Made by a program: the position numbers and the translations under genes. A stretch of DNA of 64,000 bases from assembly GCA_010909165.1 (NCBI GenBank), contig VJWM01000196.1:1-64000 (forward strand), in the 5' to 3' direction. Of the stretch, positions 19,921 to 31,500 are shown one piece after another; the first letter of the stretch is position 1; each line of letters begins with the position of its first letter. The notes under the pieces are model-generated. The model ran no database searches. It was not told where the DNA came from and saw only the letters and a list, made by a program, of their open reading frames with translations. Origin of the DNA: Anthoceros angustus (taxonomy: Eukaryota; Streptophyta; Anthocerotopsida; Anthocerotales; Anthocerotaceae).

Positions 19921-20182
19921 TAATGGAATATAGCTTATTTGAACAAAATGTGTTAAAACATAATAGTGATTTAAGTCACAATTAGAATTAGGTTTAGTTT
20001 TATTATGAGTTAATTAATAACCGTCAATAACTGGCCACAATCAACAACTGCTTTTTGTATAAGACACCTTTTCGTGCATTAGTTGAATATCTTACAATCC
20101 CAACTTGCTTTGTCTCCCTTGCTTTCATCTTGCACGATCATCACGCATTGCACACATGCGATCCTAGGCCACAAATTCTTTA
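19921..20182 (+). repeat. 5' LTR of the nested Copia
   Basis: Starts TAATGGAATATAGC and ends CACAAATTCTTTA, with imperfect inverted ends (TAATGGAAT / ATTCTTTA) instead of the canonical TG...CA. The boundary is set by the target duplication on the left and the primer site on the right. Confidence 0.92.
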
Positions 20183-20194
20183 TGGTATCGAGCC
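20183..20194 (+). other. Primer binding site of the nested Copia
   Basis: TGGTATCGAGCC directly after the LTR. It resembles the usual tRNA-iMet site TGGTATCAGAGC, with rearranged bases after position 7. Confidence 0.85.
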
Positions 20195-21236
20195 AATATA
20201 ATCTATTGCCGATGTAATTGATTAAAAAAAAATGCTTTAGTCCTTGCTTATCACCATGCCGGCGTGTTTTTGTTTTGTGGACATTAGTCAAAGTAGGCGC
20301 AAGAACGCAAGATGCGATGCTAGAATGGAAATCAAGTGAAGGAAACCGACAGAAACGATCCCTTGATAGACGCGCCGCTAATCCGAGAGCAAAGCGAAGA
20401 AGAAAGCAACCCTCCAAAACGAACATCAAGAAGCAAAAACAACCAATAATCGCAGCAGCGCAACCATTTGCAAGCGAGCAAGCGCCACCGCCTCGCTGCG
20501 TACAGATCGGTGAAGGTCATGCCGATCGCGGGCTTGGCCATGATGGTCATCCGTGGCGGCAGTGAGATGTGAGCCCGTGAGGAACCGCAGAGGGCAGCGC
20601 AGATCAAGGGGCCGGCAGACCGGGCGCAGATCGCTGCGGCCTAGCCAATTTTGAGTAAAAGGAACTCGCAGCGCCGATTCCAGCCGTCAGCCACACATGC
20701 CACATGGCGAGGAGCGCAGCCAAGCAGAGGAGGAGGAGGAGCATCGAGGGTGGATTGTGAGGAGGAGCATCGATGTATGGGTCGCATGGGAAGTGATGAA
20801 GCATAAAAAATCTTTTGGCATCTTTCGAGATTCTATGCTAATAAGCGGCTTTTCGGAAATCTATAAAGGCGAATATCTTGTTTTTAATTTTTTTTTTGTG
20901 GAGAGCGTCTTGCTAGGAAGCCTCATAATTCAAGATTAAAATTAATTAATTAATTAATTAAGGGCTATTAAATATGTTTTTTTAGGCATTAGACGCATGC
21001 ATTTTGTGTGTATTAGTTTTGCTACAATACCAATCTAGCTGCCTAGATTGTCGAGACGATTTTGTCCCGGTTCTAACCATTTTATGGTGTAGTTTTTATG
21101 CTTTGACCTGATGGATGGTAGTCAAGCATCAAATACTTTGTTTGGAAGTTTATTTGATACTCCGAGGAAGCTCATGTAGTAGAGTATTCCATATGGGATT
21201 TTTCTCCTCAAGCTGTAATCTTTAGATTAAATATAA
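20195..21236 (+). other. Leader of the nested Copia, no gene
   Basis: About 1 kb between primer site and gag, long for a Copia leader. It contains a run of AATT tetranucleotides (20,940-20,961). Part of it (20,240-20,800) is GC-richer than the rest and may be a captured or inserted segment. No domain recognised. Confidence 0.45.
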
Positions 21237-22330
21237 TGGCGGCACCTTCTCATTCCCTCTTGTTCCCCTAACTCCTCTTAGGATAGAATTTAAGGATAAG
21301 GATAGATTTAATGGGTCCGATTACACCATATGGGCAATGAGAGTGTCGCATTTTAGAAGAAAGCAATTGATGGGGTTGTAGATGGTCCGAACTGCCCCGC
21401 TCCGAGCCGCCGATGTCGTTTTGGATTGGCAACGAAAGAAAGACGTGCAAGAACTATTATTATTTCCGCTCTAGATCGGAACATGATGACACACACTTTG
21501 GGTGCGCCACTTCAAGTGATGTGGAATAACTTTAAGATGATTTATAAGGACAGAGCTCGGCTTCCCTTGTTCAAGCATTCGTGATTTTTTCAGCCTCCGC
21601 ATGAAAGATAACGAGCCCGTGGAGTCTTATATTAATCTTCGCACTTGTCGTGCTAACCTTTCATATTGTGGAATTGATGAAGTTCGTGTCAGCCCTACTT
21701 GCAACCCTACCAAGCATATCAATCTTTTGTAAGCGCACGAGTGCCATTATCGAACGGCAGTCAATCAGCCAGGTGCAACCCCGCTATTACACTCAGGAGG
21801 TGTTTGGAGCTCTTCTAGCGGAGGAGAGGACTCGTGGCCTTAATAAGATGAAGGCCAGCTCAAGTGGTCAATCAAACTCGAGAATTTTGTTCACTTCGAG
21901 GCGAGGGCTTTCGAGGACGGGCGTGGCTTCCCAATCAATTTCAGCGTTCCACATATAATCCTAATTATCTGCAGCAGCACCAAAGCAGAAATATGACTTG
22001 CCATTGGTGCAAGATACCCAGCCATATTGAGAAGAATTGCCGGAAGAAAAGGGCTGGTGAGCCTCGTCGAGATGCAAGTCTTCCTGAATCAAACCTCACA
22101 ACCACAAAGGCTAAGTCTTCCACAATCTTAGCTGTTTGTCTTTCATCTGTTCATTCTCAAGTAGAAACTTGGTTTTTAGATTCAGGAGCTACCAGTCATA
22201 TTTGTTTTGACAGACACTCATTTAAAACTTTCTCACCCACATATGATGCCAATCGGTTTGTGCTTTTGGGTGATGACAGGGCTTTCCATCAAGGGCTCGG
22301 GCTTGGTCATACAACTCCCGGATGAGTCTT
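21237..22330 (+). pseudogene. Copia gag and protease (nested element)
   Basis: Likely start ATGGCGGCACCT at 21,237. Frames include the UBN2-type gag, a zinc knuckle CHWCKIPSHIEKNC (C-x2-C-x4-H-x4-C, all ligands present, about 22,000-22,041) and the protease site WFLDSGATSHI (about 22,170). The N-terminal half is broken by several stops; the stretch 21,864-22,325 is open. Confidence 0.85.
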
Positions 22331-22439
22331 CACTCACACTTTCCGTGTTTTATTTGTTCCTTCTATGACCAAAAATTTGATGTCGGTGCTTAAGTTGTCA
22401 CAAGAACACTCTTGCCGAGTCTGCTTTGATCAAAGGTTG

Positions 22440-23350
22440 CCGTAACGCATGTTCCATCAAGCCATGACCTTTTCACAGGCACCCCTTTTCATGATTTGTA
22501 TTTATTAGATGTCAAATCCATAGTGCAACCTCAACCCACTCAGTCTGTTAATGCCATTCAGAAACAAGCTTCAATGCACCTTTGGCATTGTCGTCTTGCC
22601 CACGTAAATTTCCAGCGTCTAGCATCTCTTACGAAGGGTGATAGCTTTAGAGATCCACTTACCTATGTCCCTTCTGGTCACCCCTTTTGTGACTCCTGTC
22701 AGCTTAGTAAAGCATTTTCTAAGCCATATACGGATCTCCACTCAACAAGGGCCTCTGCCCTTTTGGATACTATTCATAGTGATATTTGTGGCCCTATGTC
22801 CACCAGCTCATTTGGAGGAGCTGCTTATTTTATTACATTCATAGATGAATGGAGCCGCTATTGTATTGTTTATGTGTTAAGAAATAAAAGCGAGGCTTTT
22901 ATGTGTTTTCAAACCTATGTGCGGTTGGCATCCCGGCAAACAGGTCACAAGGTTAAAATTTTACGCAGTGACAATGGCGGCGAATACATCAGCAATGCTT
23001 TTCAGGAATTTTGCTCTTTGGAAGGGATACAACACCAGCTCACCGTGCCGTATACTCCTGCTCAGAACTCCTTTGCTGAGAGGAAAAACCGGACACTGCA
23101 AGAGGCTACTTTGGCCTCTCTTACTTTTGCCAGCCTCTCTCGTGGATATTAATGAGGCATTGATGGCTGCAAATTATGTTCTCAACCGACCTACTAAGGA
23201 GCTTGGATTGACAACTCCTTATGAGAGATGGATGGAAAGAAGCCCGATAGGGCATCTACGCATTTTGGATCACCGCTTATGCTTATGTCCCTACTATTCA
23301 TAAGATGGATTTGAAGGCGTCAGAATTTTGTGGGTTACTCGATGATGTGA
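22440..23350 (+). pseudogene. Copia integrase (nested element)
   Basis: Zinc-finger parts HLWHCRLAHVNF and CDSCQLSK, then the core: IHSDICGPM (Asp 1), LRSDNGGEYISNAF (Asp 2) and PYTPAQNSFAERKNR (Glu). The frame 22,496-23,152 is open for 218 codons, the best-preserved part of this element. A frameshift near 23,135 is followed by MAANYVLNRPTKEL. The core residue before AER is Phe (NSFAER) where NGVAER is usual. Confidence 0.92.
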
Positions 23351-23689
23351 AGGGTTATGTTGTTTGATCCGATTACACGCCAGTGACCATTTCAAGTGTG
23401 GTTTTTAACGAAGATATTTTGCTTCGTCAACATCGCTCAACTTCCTCCTCGGCGCAACTATGCCTCCATCTATATCCGTGTTTCGGACCCACCTTCCGAC
23501 TCTTTTGCGTTTGATGATTCTTGTGTTACTATTTTGAGGATGACTCCTCTTTGGCTTGTGAGGGGCTGCTCCTATTACCCGCTCCAACGGTTGTAGTTGA
23601 TGATGTTCACCCGCACATCCAGGTGGCTAATGACACCAGTGCTTGATCCACAGGATGACGTTAATGAAGCCAATGAAGAGCCTCCTCAA

Positions 23690-24500
23690 GTACTACGCGT
23701 TCCACTGACACCGTCCTCCAAGGTCGAGTGGAAAGAGCCTCCATATGTCGCAGTATTGAGAGGAATCCTTTTCCACCTCCTTATGTTTTTAGTGTTGTAG
23801 AATCATTAGGTGAACTCGCCACCTATAGAGAAGCAATTGAAGGGCCTGAAGCTTCCTTTTGGCAAAAGGCTATTGAGTCCGAATATCAATCTCTCATTTC
23901 TAACAAAACTTGGGTTCTTGTTGATCTCCCTCCGGTCGCAAACCGCTTGCTTGTAAGTGGGTCTTCAAGAAGAAACTTAATCGATGGTAGTGTTGGTAGG
24001 TATAAGGCTCGCCTCGTGGCAAAGGGTTATAGTCAAGTAAGGGACTAGACTACAATGAAACATTTGCCCCAGTTGTTAAGTCTACCTCCATAAGAATACT
24101 CTTGGCCCTTGCTGCTCACTACAATCTCCTCGTACATCGCTTAGACGTAAAAGCGCTTTTCTTAATGGCACCTTAGATGAGGTCATCTACATGGCCCAAC
24201 CGGAAGGTTTTATTATAGACCCTAATAAAGTGTGTCACTTTTAAAACACTTTATGGTCTTAAAGATCCTCCTGCATGGAATGAAGTGTTTCATGCATTGC
24301 TCATAGAATTGGGTTTCACATGTTTGACGATACCAGATATATTTTATGGGATGGCAATGATTTTATCATTTTAACTGCTTATGTGGATGACAATATTTTA
24401 TTTAGCACTTCACCAACTCTTATGGCAAGAATAAAAGCGCTTTGGCAAGATTTGATATGAGATTTGGGCGCTTATCATTTTCTCTTGGTGTTCAATTTCA
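23690..24500 (+). pseudogene. Copia reverse transcriptase (nested element)
   Basis: Entry segment EAIEGPEASFWQKAIESEYQ, then NKTWVLVDLPP and YKARLVAKGYSQ. After a frame change come the palm region and catalytic AYVDDNILFS near 24,375-24,405. Several one-base frame breaks interrupt it. Confidence 0.9.
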
Positions 24501-24559
24501 TTTTAACACCGTGATAATACTATTGATATTCATCAAGAGCATTTTGTACATCAACTACT

Positions 24560-25270
24560 TAAGAGATTCAAGATGGAGGATGCACGATCCGACACACCTA
24601 TGTCTATAGGTGAAAAGCTATCTAAGGAACAATGCCCAACAATAAGAAGAAAAGGTTGAGATGGCACTCAAGCCTTATCGATGTTGGTTGTTTAATTATC
24701 TATCGTTGGACTAGATTAGACATTACACGCTTAGTAATGTTAGTCAATTTTAGAGAACCTTTGCCACATTGGGCTGCAGTGAAGAGGATTTTAGGTACCT
24801 CAAAGGAACAACACGCAAAGGTTTACGTTTTCTAAGCAATCGGATGGTTTGCATGTCCTTTGTGATCGATTGGGCTGGAGACCCGGACACTAGGCGTAGT
24901 GTAGCAGCCCTCTTGTCGTTTTAGGTGGATCGATTATTTCTTGGTCTAGTAAAAGCTCACCACTATTTGTCTCTCTACAAGGTAATATGGTGCTATGACA
25001 CAAGCTGCTAGAGAGGTTATTTGGATTCGATCTTTCTTGAGTGGACTTAAGCAGCTTCATGAAGGACCAACTCAGCTTTGGTGCGACAATCAGTCGGCCA
25101 TTGCTTTATCGAAGAATCCGGTTTTTCATGCTAGGAGCAAGCATATCGAGATTGCTCATCATTTTATAAGACAAGCAGCAGACCGTAAAGAGGTAAAAGT
25201 GGACTATGTTGATACTTCAGAGAATGTGGCTGACCTTTTGACAAAGCTTTGCCAAAGCTAGTACATGAGA
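24560..25270 (+). pseudogene. Copia RNase H (nested element)
   Basis: The end of pol. TQAAREVIWIRSFLSGL, LWCDNQSAIALSKNPVFHAR, SKHIEIAHHFIR and a C-terminal ENVADLLTKLC (24,995-25,261) are typical Copia RNase H. The upstream half (24,560-24,990) is present but frame-broken. Confidence 0.9.
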
Positions 25271-25495
25271 AGCATACTTTGGCGGTGGGCTACAAACTAT
25301 ACTGCGTGAACAAAGCAGAAGCTCATTAGGTTGATTCTCACCTTTATTTGGCTTGGTGATTGGATGAAGCCTTATTGTTTATTTCACACTTGTCAAAACT
25401 CTTTTCCTGTTTATACAAGCGGTGGGAGTACACTTCCTAGTGAAGTTCATCTTCAAGATATTTTCAAGCTTATTAATTAACTCCTAATTGCAACT

Positions 25496-25504
25496 AAGTG
25501 GGAG
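25496..25504 (+). other. Polypurine tract of the nested Copia
   Basis: AAGTGGGAG immediately upstream of the 3' LTR, the plus-strand priming site. Confidence 0.8.
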
Positions 25505-25760
25505 TAATGGAATATAGCTTATTTGAACAAAATGTGTTAAAACATAATAGTGATTTAAGTCACAATTAGAATTAGGTTTAGTTTTATTATTAGTTAATTA
25601 ATAACCAATGTCAACCGCCACAATAAGCTTTTTGTATAAGACACCTTTTCGTGCATTAGTTGAACATCTTACAATCCCAACTTGCTCTTGTCTCCCTTGC
25701 TTTCATCTTGCACGATCATCACGCATTGCACACATGCGATCCTAGGCCACAAATTCTTTA
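25505..25760 (+). repeat. 3' LTR of the nested Copia
   Basis: 256 bp, aligned over its full length with 19,921-20,182. Differences include one G/T change in the TTATTA(T/G) run, changes in the ACCGTCAATAACTGG segment and a CTC insertion near 25,685. It ends at the second GTTCA target copy. Confidence 0.92.
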
Positions 25761-25765
25761 GTTCA

Positions 25766-26435
25766 TTCCGCGGATGAGCAGGATTGCGCGGCCATTGAAT
25801 GACTTGTTGAAGAAGTTGGTGACTTGGCGTTGGACTCAAGAGGAGGAGTCAGCTTTCATGGAGTTGAAGGGTAGTCTCATGAGCTCGCCAATTCTTGGTC
25901 ATCCAAACTTCAGAAGCGCTCGCATTTCTACAACGATTGGAGCAAGTACGCATAGGGGCGCCTGGCGCAGATCAATGACAAGGAAGAGGAACATGTCATT
26001 GCCTATGCCGCCGGAGCAACAACCAAAGCGAGTCCAACTTCGCCTATGAAGGAGAATGTCTTGCAAGAACAGGCAATGGACACTTTCGTCCGTACTTGTT
26101 TGGACATCACTGACCATCACCGACCATCAACCCTTGCATTGGTTGATGATGAACGCCAAGCTTAAGGTGAAAGTCAAGCAGGTGGGCTCTCATTCTCCAG
26201 GAGTATGACTTTGTCATCGAACACCGAGCAGGTAGAGTTCACTCTAATGCTGATGGGTTGTCAAGGAATCCTCTACCTCGTAACGAAGACACTACAGGGG
26301 CCAGGCAAGATTCAGATGACGAGCAACCGGCTGCGGGGGAGAGTAGTCCAGATACCATGTTGGCCATGCATGAGGATGTCAAGACAGCCTCCACTCATCG
26401 CCAGGCGCAGTCCGCTGTGACATCCGGGCGGATGC
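25766..26435 (+). pseudogene. Gypsy RT thumb and RNase H
   Basis: Continues the RT cut at 19,920: MSRIARPLNDLLKKLVTWRW, EEESAFMELKGSL and PILGHPNF, the connection and RNase H start of Ty3/Gypsy pol. Further frames give the acidic RNase H strand and the end EHRAGRVHSNADGLSRNPLP near 26,222-26,280. A low-complexity acidic linker (DSDDEQPAAGESSPD) leads to integrase. Multiple frame changes. Confidence 0.88.
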
Positions 26436-26439
26436 AATA

Positions 26440-27400
26440 GCGGTGACCTTCCTAAGGTCGGGAATTGCCACAAGGGCTTTCATCTCGAGCGAGGCCAAGC
26501 TACGCGAGAAGGTGGCTCGGTACTATTGGAAGGAGGACATAATGTATGTCCGTGATTCATGGGAGATAGAATTGTACCCAAGCCGGAGGACGGGTGAGAC
26601 TCATCACCCAGTGCATGAAGGCTTAGGGCATTTTGGTGCTAAGCGCACCTACAAGATGCTCAGCCCACACACTTTTGGGCAAGGATGTATGGAGATGTGG
26701 AAAGGCTGGTCGGAATGTCGAGTGTGCGATCGAGTGAAGGCAAGGTTCATGTACCAATGATGTTGTGCTTCACTCGCCGATCCGAGGACTCTTCTACTGT
26801 GGAGTGTGGATCTCATGCCGCATATGCCGAGACGCCAGATCGAACAAGCATGTCATGCTAATGGTGGAGCATTTCAGCAAGTGGTGCGAGGTTGCCATCT
26901 TACCCAAGCGTGACTCTCGGCCACCAAGAAGGCGCTCTTGGCTCGCTCTTAGTCGATATGGAGCATGTGCAGAGGTTCTCACCGACTGTGGCAAAGAATT
27001 CGTGGGAATTTCAAGACTTGCTTGACAGAGCTTGATTGATCATCGGCGTCGTCGAGATCATCCTCAAGCCGATGGACTTGCCGAACGCTTGGTGCGGACC
27101 TTCAAGCGGGCCTTGCGCAAATATTGTCTCACAAATGACCAAGACATGGGATGAAGGGATGCCATACCTAGTGCTAGGGTACAGGTGAGCAATCAAGCCT
27201 TTGAGCAATTTTTCACCATACTACTTGTTGTATGGGCGACAACCATTTTGCCAAAGCGTGAGGCAAGCAAGGCTACAAGCACTGGATTGGCGCAATGCGG
27301 ATGATTGCCTACGAGACACGGAAAGGCGGGCGAGCTTTTCAAGCGGATCATGCCCATGGCAATGGAGAACCTTGCCATAGCGCAACATGTGGATCAATCG
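26440..27400 (+). pseudogene. Gypsy integrase (zinc finger and core)
   Basis: Zinc-finger His part HEGLGHFGAKRTYKML (about 26,616-26,660) and Cys part CRVCDRVK (about 26,720-26,743). The core reads VEHFSKWCEVAILPK, then VLTDCGKEF (Asp, about 26,975-27,000) and HPQADGLAERLVRTFKRAL (Glu, from 27,059). YLLYGRQPF near 27,223 follows. Order and motifs match Ty3/Gypsy integrase. Several frameshifts and stops. Confidence 0.9.
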
Positions 27401-27429
27401 CTATGCTTACACACGAGGAGGGACATGGA

Positions 27430-27660
27430 AACCCAAGGTGCGCAAGTTCGAAGTTGGAGATTATGTCTACCGATCGGAAGCCGTGCAACACCTTGGAGGT
27501 ATCCACCAGAGTCATCTTGCGGGTCGTGCGAGTAGGCAAAGATGGAGTGCTTGAGCTCGAAGGATCGATGGCGAAGATGGAAGGATCACCTCAAGAAGCT
27601 GCGCACCATGCCACTTACCCAATTTGGACCCTCAACTCGGCCTACAATGTGGCGTCCACC
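27430..27660 (+). pseudogene. Integrase C-terminal GPY-like segment
   Basis: KFEVGDYVYR (about 27,449) and RVVRVGKDGVLELE (about 27,530-27,571), then DRWRRWKDHLKKLR, a segment arrangement usual for the GPY/F module of Gypsy integrase. In chromoviruses a chromodomain follows; here a PHD finger does. The repeat unit duplicated downstream starts inside this segment. Confidence 0.75.
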
Positions 27661-27673
27661 CAAAGACTTGGAG

Positions 27674-27812
27674 TGTCGGGTTTGTGGACGTCGATGATGA
27701 TGATGTAATGCTTCTTTGTGATCGGTGCAATAGGGGATACCACATGTTTTGTGTTCAACCACCTCTTGGCGACATTCAGGAAGATTGGTTTTGTGCACAA
27801 TGCACTACATGA
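27674..27812 (+). pseudogene. PHD finger at the integrase C-terminus
   Basis: All eight zinc ligands of a C4HC3 PHD finger are present: CRVC (27,674-27,685), then after a frameshift in a GAT run VMLLCDRCNRGYHMFCVQPP and DWFCAQC before a TGA at 27,810. The Asp/acid stretch before MLLCD and the aromatic Trp before the last Cys pair are typical. PHD fingers commonly read the histone H3 tail, often by Lys4 methylation state. Placed after the integrase it would be expected to guide integration, as chromodomains do; that role is inferred. A duplicated, more decayed copy lies at 31,946. Confidence 0.88.
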
Positions 27813-28329
27813 GGTGCGTCGTGTGTAGTCCTACTAATGATAATGTTCGACTTGGAGTCTCACATTATCGAGGGATTGGTTTGCACCTATATACTGCGTG
27901 TAGATTTGCTTGGTTGTTGGTCGGTGCTTGATTGAATTCAAGGTGTGTGCGACACAATCTTACTTCTCCCTACCCGCCTCCCACCAGTGACTCACTACAC
28001 AATACCAATTGAGGGTCACGGGGGGCATGCAGACCGAACCTGCGATGGTTCACGTCCTTTGTGCAGGGCTCCTTGCGCCCCTGGGTTCACATAACGCCCG
28101 CTCCCGGTCAGGTGGGGGCGCCGAACCTCGTCCGGAGGAGCAGGGTCCGAGGTCCGCACTGCCACACATACACGCCACCACGCAGCGGTTAGGGTCCTTT
28201 ATGCAGCTCTGCGCCCCTCGGAGTTCGGCTAATTACGCCCGCTCTCGGTCGGTGAGGGGCGTCCGAACCTGCACAATGGGAGGAGCAGGGGTCCGAGGTC
28301 CTTCGCACCTGTACACATACACGCCACCA

Positions 28330-28530
28330 CGCGTTAGGGTCCATCATCAGGACCTAGATCAGTCTCTCCGGAGTAGCCTCGCCCGCTCAGTGACTCGGGA
28401 CTTGCGTTAACAAGGGACACACAAGGGTCTACAAAGATAACGCGGTATCAACCCCAAAAAAAAGATCCCTTTACTGGAGTGGCAGCGCTCTCTTATACTA
28501 CGTCTCGAGGGAGCGCCTTTATTACACTCC
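28330..28530 (-). promoter_or_regulatory. X-type LTR block (minus strand), unit A
   Basis: On the minus strand: TAATAAAGGCG, then TATAAG (28,497-28,492), AGTAAAGGGATCT, a GTTGATACCGCG stretch, CAAGTCCCGAGTCAC and GGACCCTAACGCGTGGTGG. The same order recurs in every family-X copy. TATAAG is a plausible TATA element about 30 bp upstream of the conserved AGTAAAG stretch. Confidence 0.55.
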
Positions 28531-31500
28531 TGAATGCAGAGATTGTCCAACTCACTATGGATTGCCGCTGTCCCGCCTTCTCACTTCCTTCCCTCTCTGC
28601 CTCCTCAGGCTGCCGGTCCGGTGTTTGAATACTCCTCTTCGTTCGTTCACGAAAGTCCAAGTAACATGAAATGCTCCGTCCCTTGTACCACGACGGCGGT
28701 GAATGACGCCACCACGCAGCGGTTAGGGTCCATCATCGGGACCTAGATCGTCCCGGAGTAGCCTCGCCTCATTATCGGGACTTTGCGTAACGAGGGACAC
28801 ACAAGGGTCTACAAAGATAACGCGATCAACCCCAAAAAGATCCCTTCGGGTGTGACGCCTCTCTCTTACCTACGCTCGAGCGCCTTTATTACACTCCGGC
28901 GAAATGTTGTCCAACTCACTATGGATTGCCGAGATGGAGCGCCCTTCTCGCACTTCCTCGCCTCCTGGCGAGTCCGGTGTTTGAATACTCCCCTCTTCGT
29001 CGCCTGAAAGTCCAAGTAACATGAAATGCTCCGCCTCTGTAGCCGAACGGCAATGAGCAGGCGCCCACAAAAAATTGTGTTGATCCAACTCCACAGAGGA
29101 TGTTGTGGGCAGTAAAGTTTGGGCAACCACAAACGCCAAAACGAACAAGTTTGATTTTTTTTGGCTAAGACGATACCAGAAAACTTCCGAAAATCTTAAA
29201 ATTAGTGTAAAACATCGTTAGGGAAGTGAAAAGGATATCCCAGGAAAAAGAACGGGTCAAAACGACCCCCAGACGGGAGGCAAATTGCGAAAGATTGGTA
29301 AGTGGCGGACTACCATCATAAACACCACACTAAGCCCGTGGCTGAGAAAAAGGCTGCACCACCGCCTAGCAGATGGTGGCGAGCCATGATGGTGGATCTC
29401 GCGAGGAAGAGCAACGAATATAGAAGGATATCCACTATATATGCTCATCCATAGGGAAATAAATGTATAGGTTAATTAGGGGTAGCGGCTAGAATAAAAG
29501 ATAGGCAGTTTAGATAGGATTAGGATGTTGAAATGATGAACCAAATCTAGGGAAACATGCAGCGTCGAGTGGCGGTCATCGAGAGGCAAAAGTGCGTTTG
29601 GGCAGCCTGCTTTCTCTAGAAGTGTGGCGCTTCACTTGGCAGGATCAAGGCGGAGCGGCGTAGAGCTAGGTGCAGCGAGAAGAAGGAAGGAGGCTACCAT
29701 CGCTCTGCGCCATCGCGACGTGAACAAGGGAAGGGCAGACCTTGGAGCAGAGAAGGAAACCATAGGCGCGGGGAAGAAGCAAGAGCCGGGGCACTAGCTC
29801 TCGACAAGAAGCTTTTCGGAACAAGTAGTGGAGAAGAAGCGCATTCACAGTCGGCCAGAGAGGCAAGGCGCCAAGTCGGGCATACGACCTGCGATTGTGG
29901 AAGGAACGCGAGGAGGTTGGCGGTGAAAACTCGAGCCAGGGCTAACGTGTGTTACAGGGCGAGTGTTGTTCCCACAATTGGAAGCGGAGGCGGGAGGGGC
30001 ACAGCGCCGCCACAAAGTAATAGAAGTTGGCAGGAAGGATTGAAGGAAGGCGCAAGTCACTGCAAGACGCCCACCGGCGTTGAAAGAAAAAGGAGAAAAG
30101 AAGTGGGAGGGAAGCAAGCTTGAGGGGCTAACCTTGAATTTGTGTGATAGGTTGCTTTCACCAAGGGTAGTTCTTGGTGAGGCACTGCAAAGGAGGCGAA
30201 GGAAATGGATTGAGGAAGCGACTTCCTCCTTGGCGCAGGAAGTAATTCACTCCACAGCGACATTTGGGAAGAAGAGCGCCGCCATGCCTCGAATGGAAGG
30301 CAAGGGAAGGGCCGCGCAGCAGGCTCCTCCCTCGCGAGGAGAAAGGAAAGAAGGCGGCCAGGAGGTCTGCCTTGAGGAGGAGGTGAACTTGTGATGCCCC
30401 AATTCACTTGCTTTGTCAGCCCAACCCCGGATTTGGTTGATTTTCTAAGGGCGTAAGAGGAGAAAACATCCAATTGGGATGGGTGTATGGCCGCCAATGG
30501 GCCTACACCAATTTGGAATTGATTGAGAGTGTTACATCAACCTCCATCAATCGGCGCCTGCCAAGGAGAATGCTGAACGATCGCTGGACCGGAAGTAAGT
30601 ATTCGACGGAAGACCGAGGAGAGCTCGAATTGCTCTCCTCGAAAGGTCGAATGGAGGAAGAGGACGCCTCCGACATTCCGCAGAGTTCCTCGACATGATG
30701 GATGGAGGAGTGAAGGCCCACGCCAAGAATGGCTGGAAGACCGAGAGCATCAAGGAGTCAAGTGGAGGCTCTTCAAAGATTGTGCTAGTTGGTAAATTAC
30801 CAACGCACTTATTTCAAAGACCAACTTCCTCCAATTTTTGTGGAAGATTTCCATGGGAGCCAAGCCGATTGGGGAACCATCATGTATGAAGCGACATCCA
30901 CCATCGAGAAGCTCCTCAAGCCAAATTCGTGGATGAGGAAGGGCCAAGGCCTGCTACCTTAGCACCTATTTGGTGCATTTATGGGAAACCGAGGGACTCT
31001 CACAAGCAAGGAGCTTGAAGATGCATGGCATCCTTTGAGGTCATCCATCTCCACCGAGGTTGGAAAGGCCTTGCCTTTTGCATCATGGAAGGGGAGGTCG
31101 ACCTCCACAAGCATGCAAGAGGAGAGAAGAGGAGGCAAAGTTGCCGAGTGGGAATCCTTTCCACAGCAAGCAAGGAAGAAGAGAGCAAGAACCGCCAAGG
31201 AAGGCCAATGGTAGTCTATGAGAGAAGGACTAGGCCCCGGAGTGGGGAGTCCCCACCATCCTTTGTGCCTACGAGAGGCACTCCACTCCCGGGGAGGCCC
31301 ACCCAAGGGGCTCACCGGGTAGGCGTACCAGGTAGGTAGGCATACCACCGCTGGTAGGGGAGCAGCCATCATGGGGAGCACCCACGTAGGCAGCACCCCA
31401 CGCGCAGCCTGGCGGTGGGGAAGGGGAAGGAGAAGCAACAGAGCCGGGCGCCGAGGCCACCATCTCCTGTTGGAGGAGAGCGGATGGAGCGACGGAGGGG

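Larger units (their letters stand above)
19921..25760 (+). mobile_element. Nested full-length Ty1/Copia element
   Basis: 5,840 bp with 262-bp and 256-bp LTRs, tRNA-Met-type primer site, polypurine tract and 5-bp target duplication. The internal order is gag, protease, integrase, RT, RNase H. The LTRs differ by a few substitutions and several small indels. All coding regions contain frameshifts, so it cannot move alone as read here. Its insertion post-dates the Gypsy element. Confidence 0.95.
17104..27812 (+). mobile_element. Ty3/Gypsy-type element with DNA methyltransferase and PHD finger
   Basis: The plus strand reads: putative 865-bp LTR, primer site, C5-cytosine methyltransferase, reverse transcriptase (YIDD), RNase H, integrase (HHCC and DDE), GPY-like segment and PHD finger. 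RT before integrase is the Ty3/Gypsy order. No gag or aspartic protease is seen between methyltransferase and RT. A 5,840-bp Copia element (19,921-25,760) splits it at the RT-RNase H junction. No 3' LTR matching 17,104-17,968 was found; homology to the element stops just after the PHD finger, where family-X-like sequence begins. Many frameshifts make this copy inactive. Confidence 0.8.
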
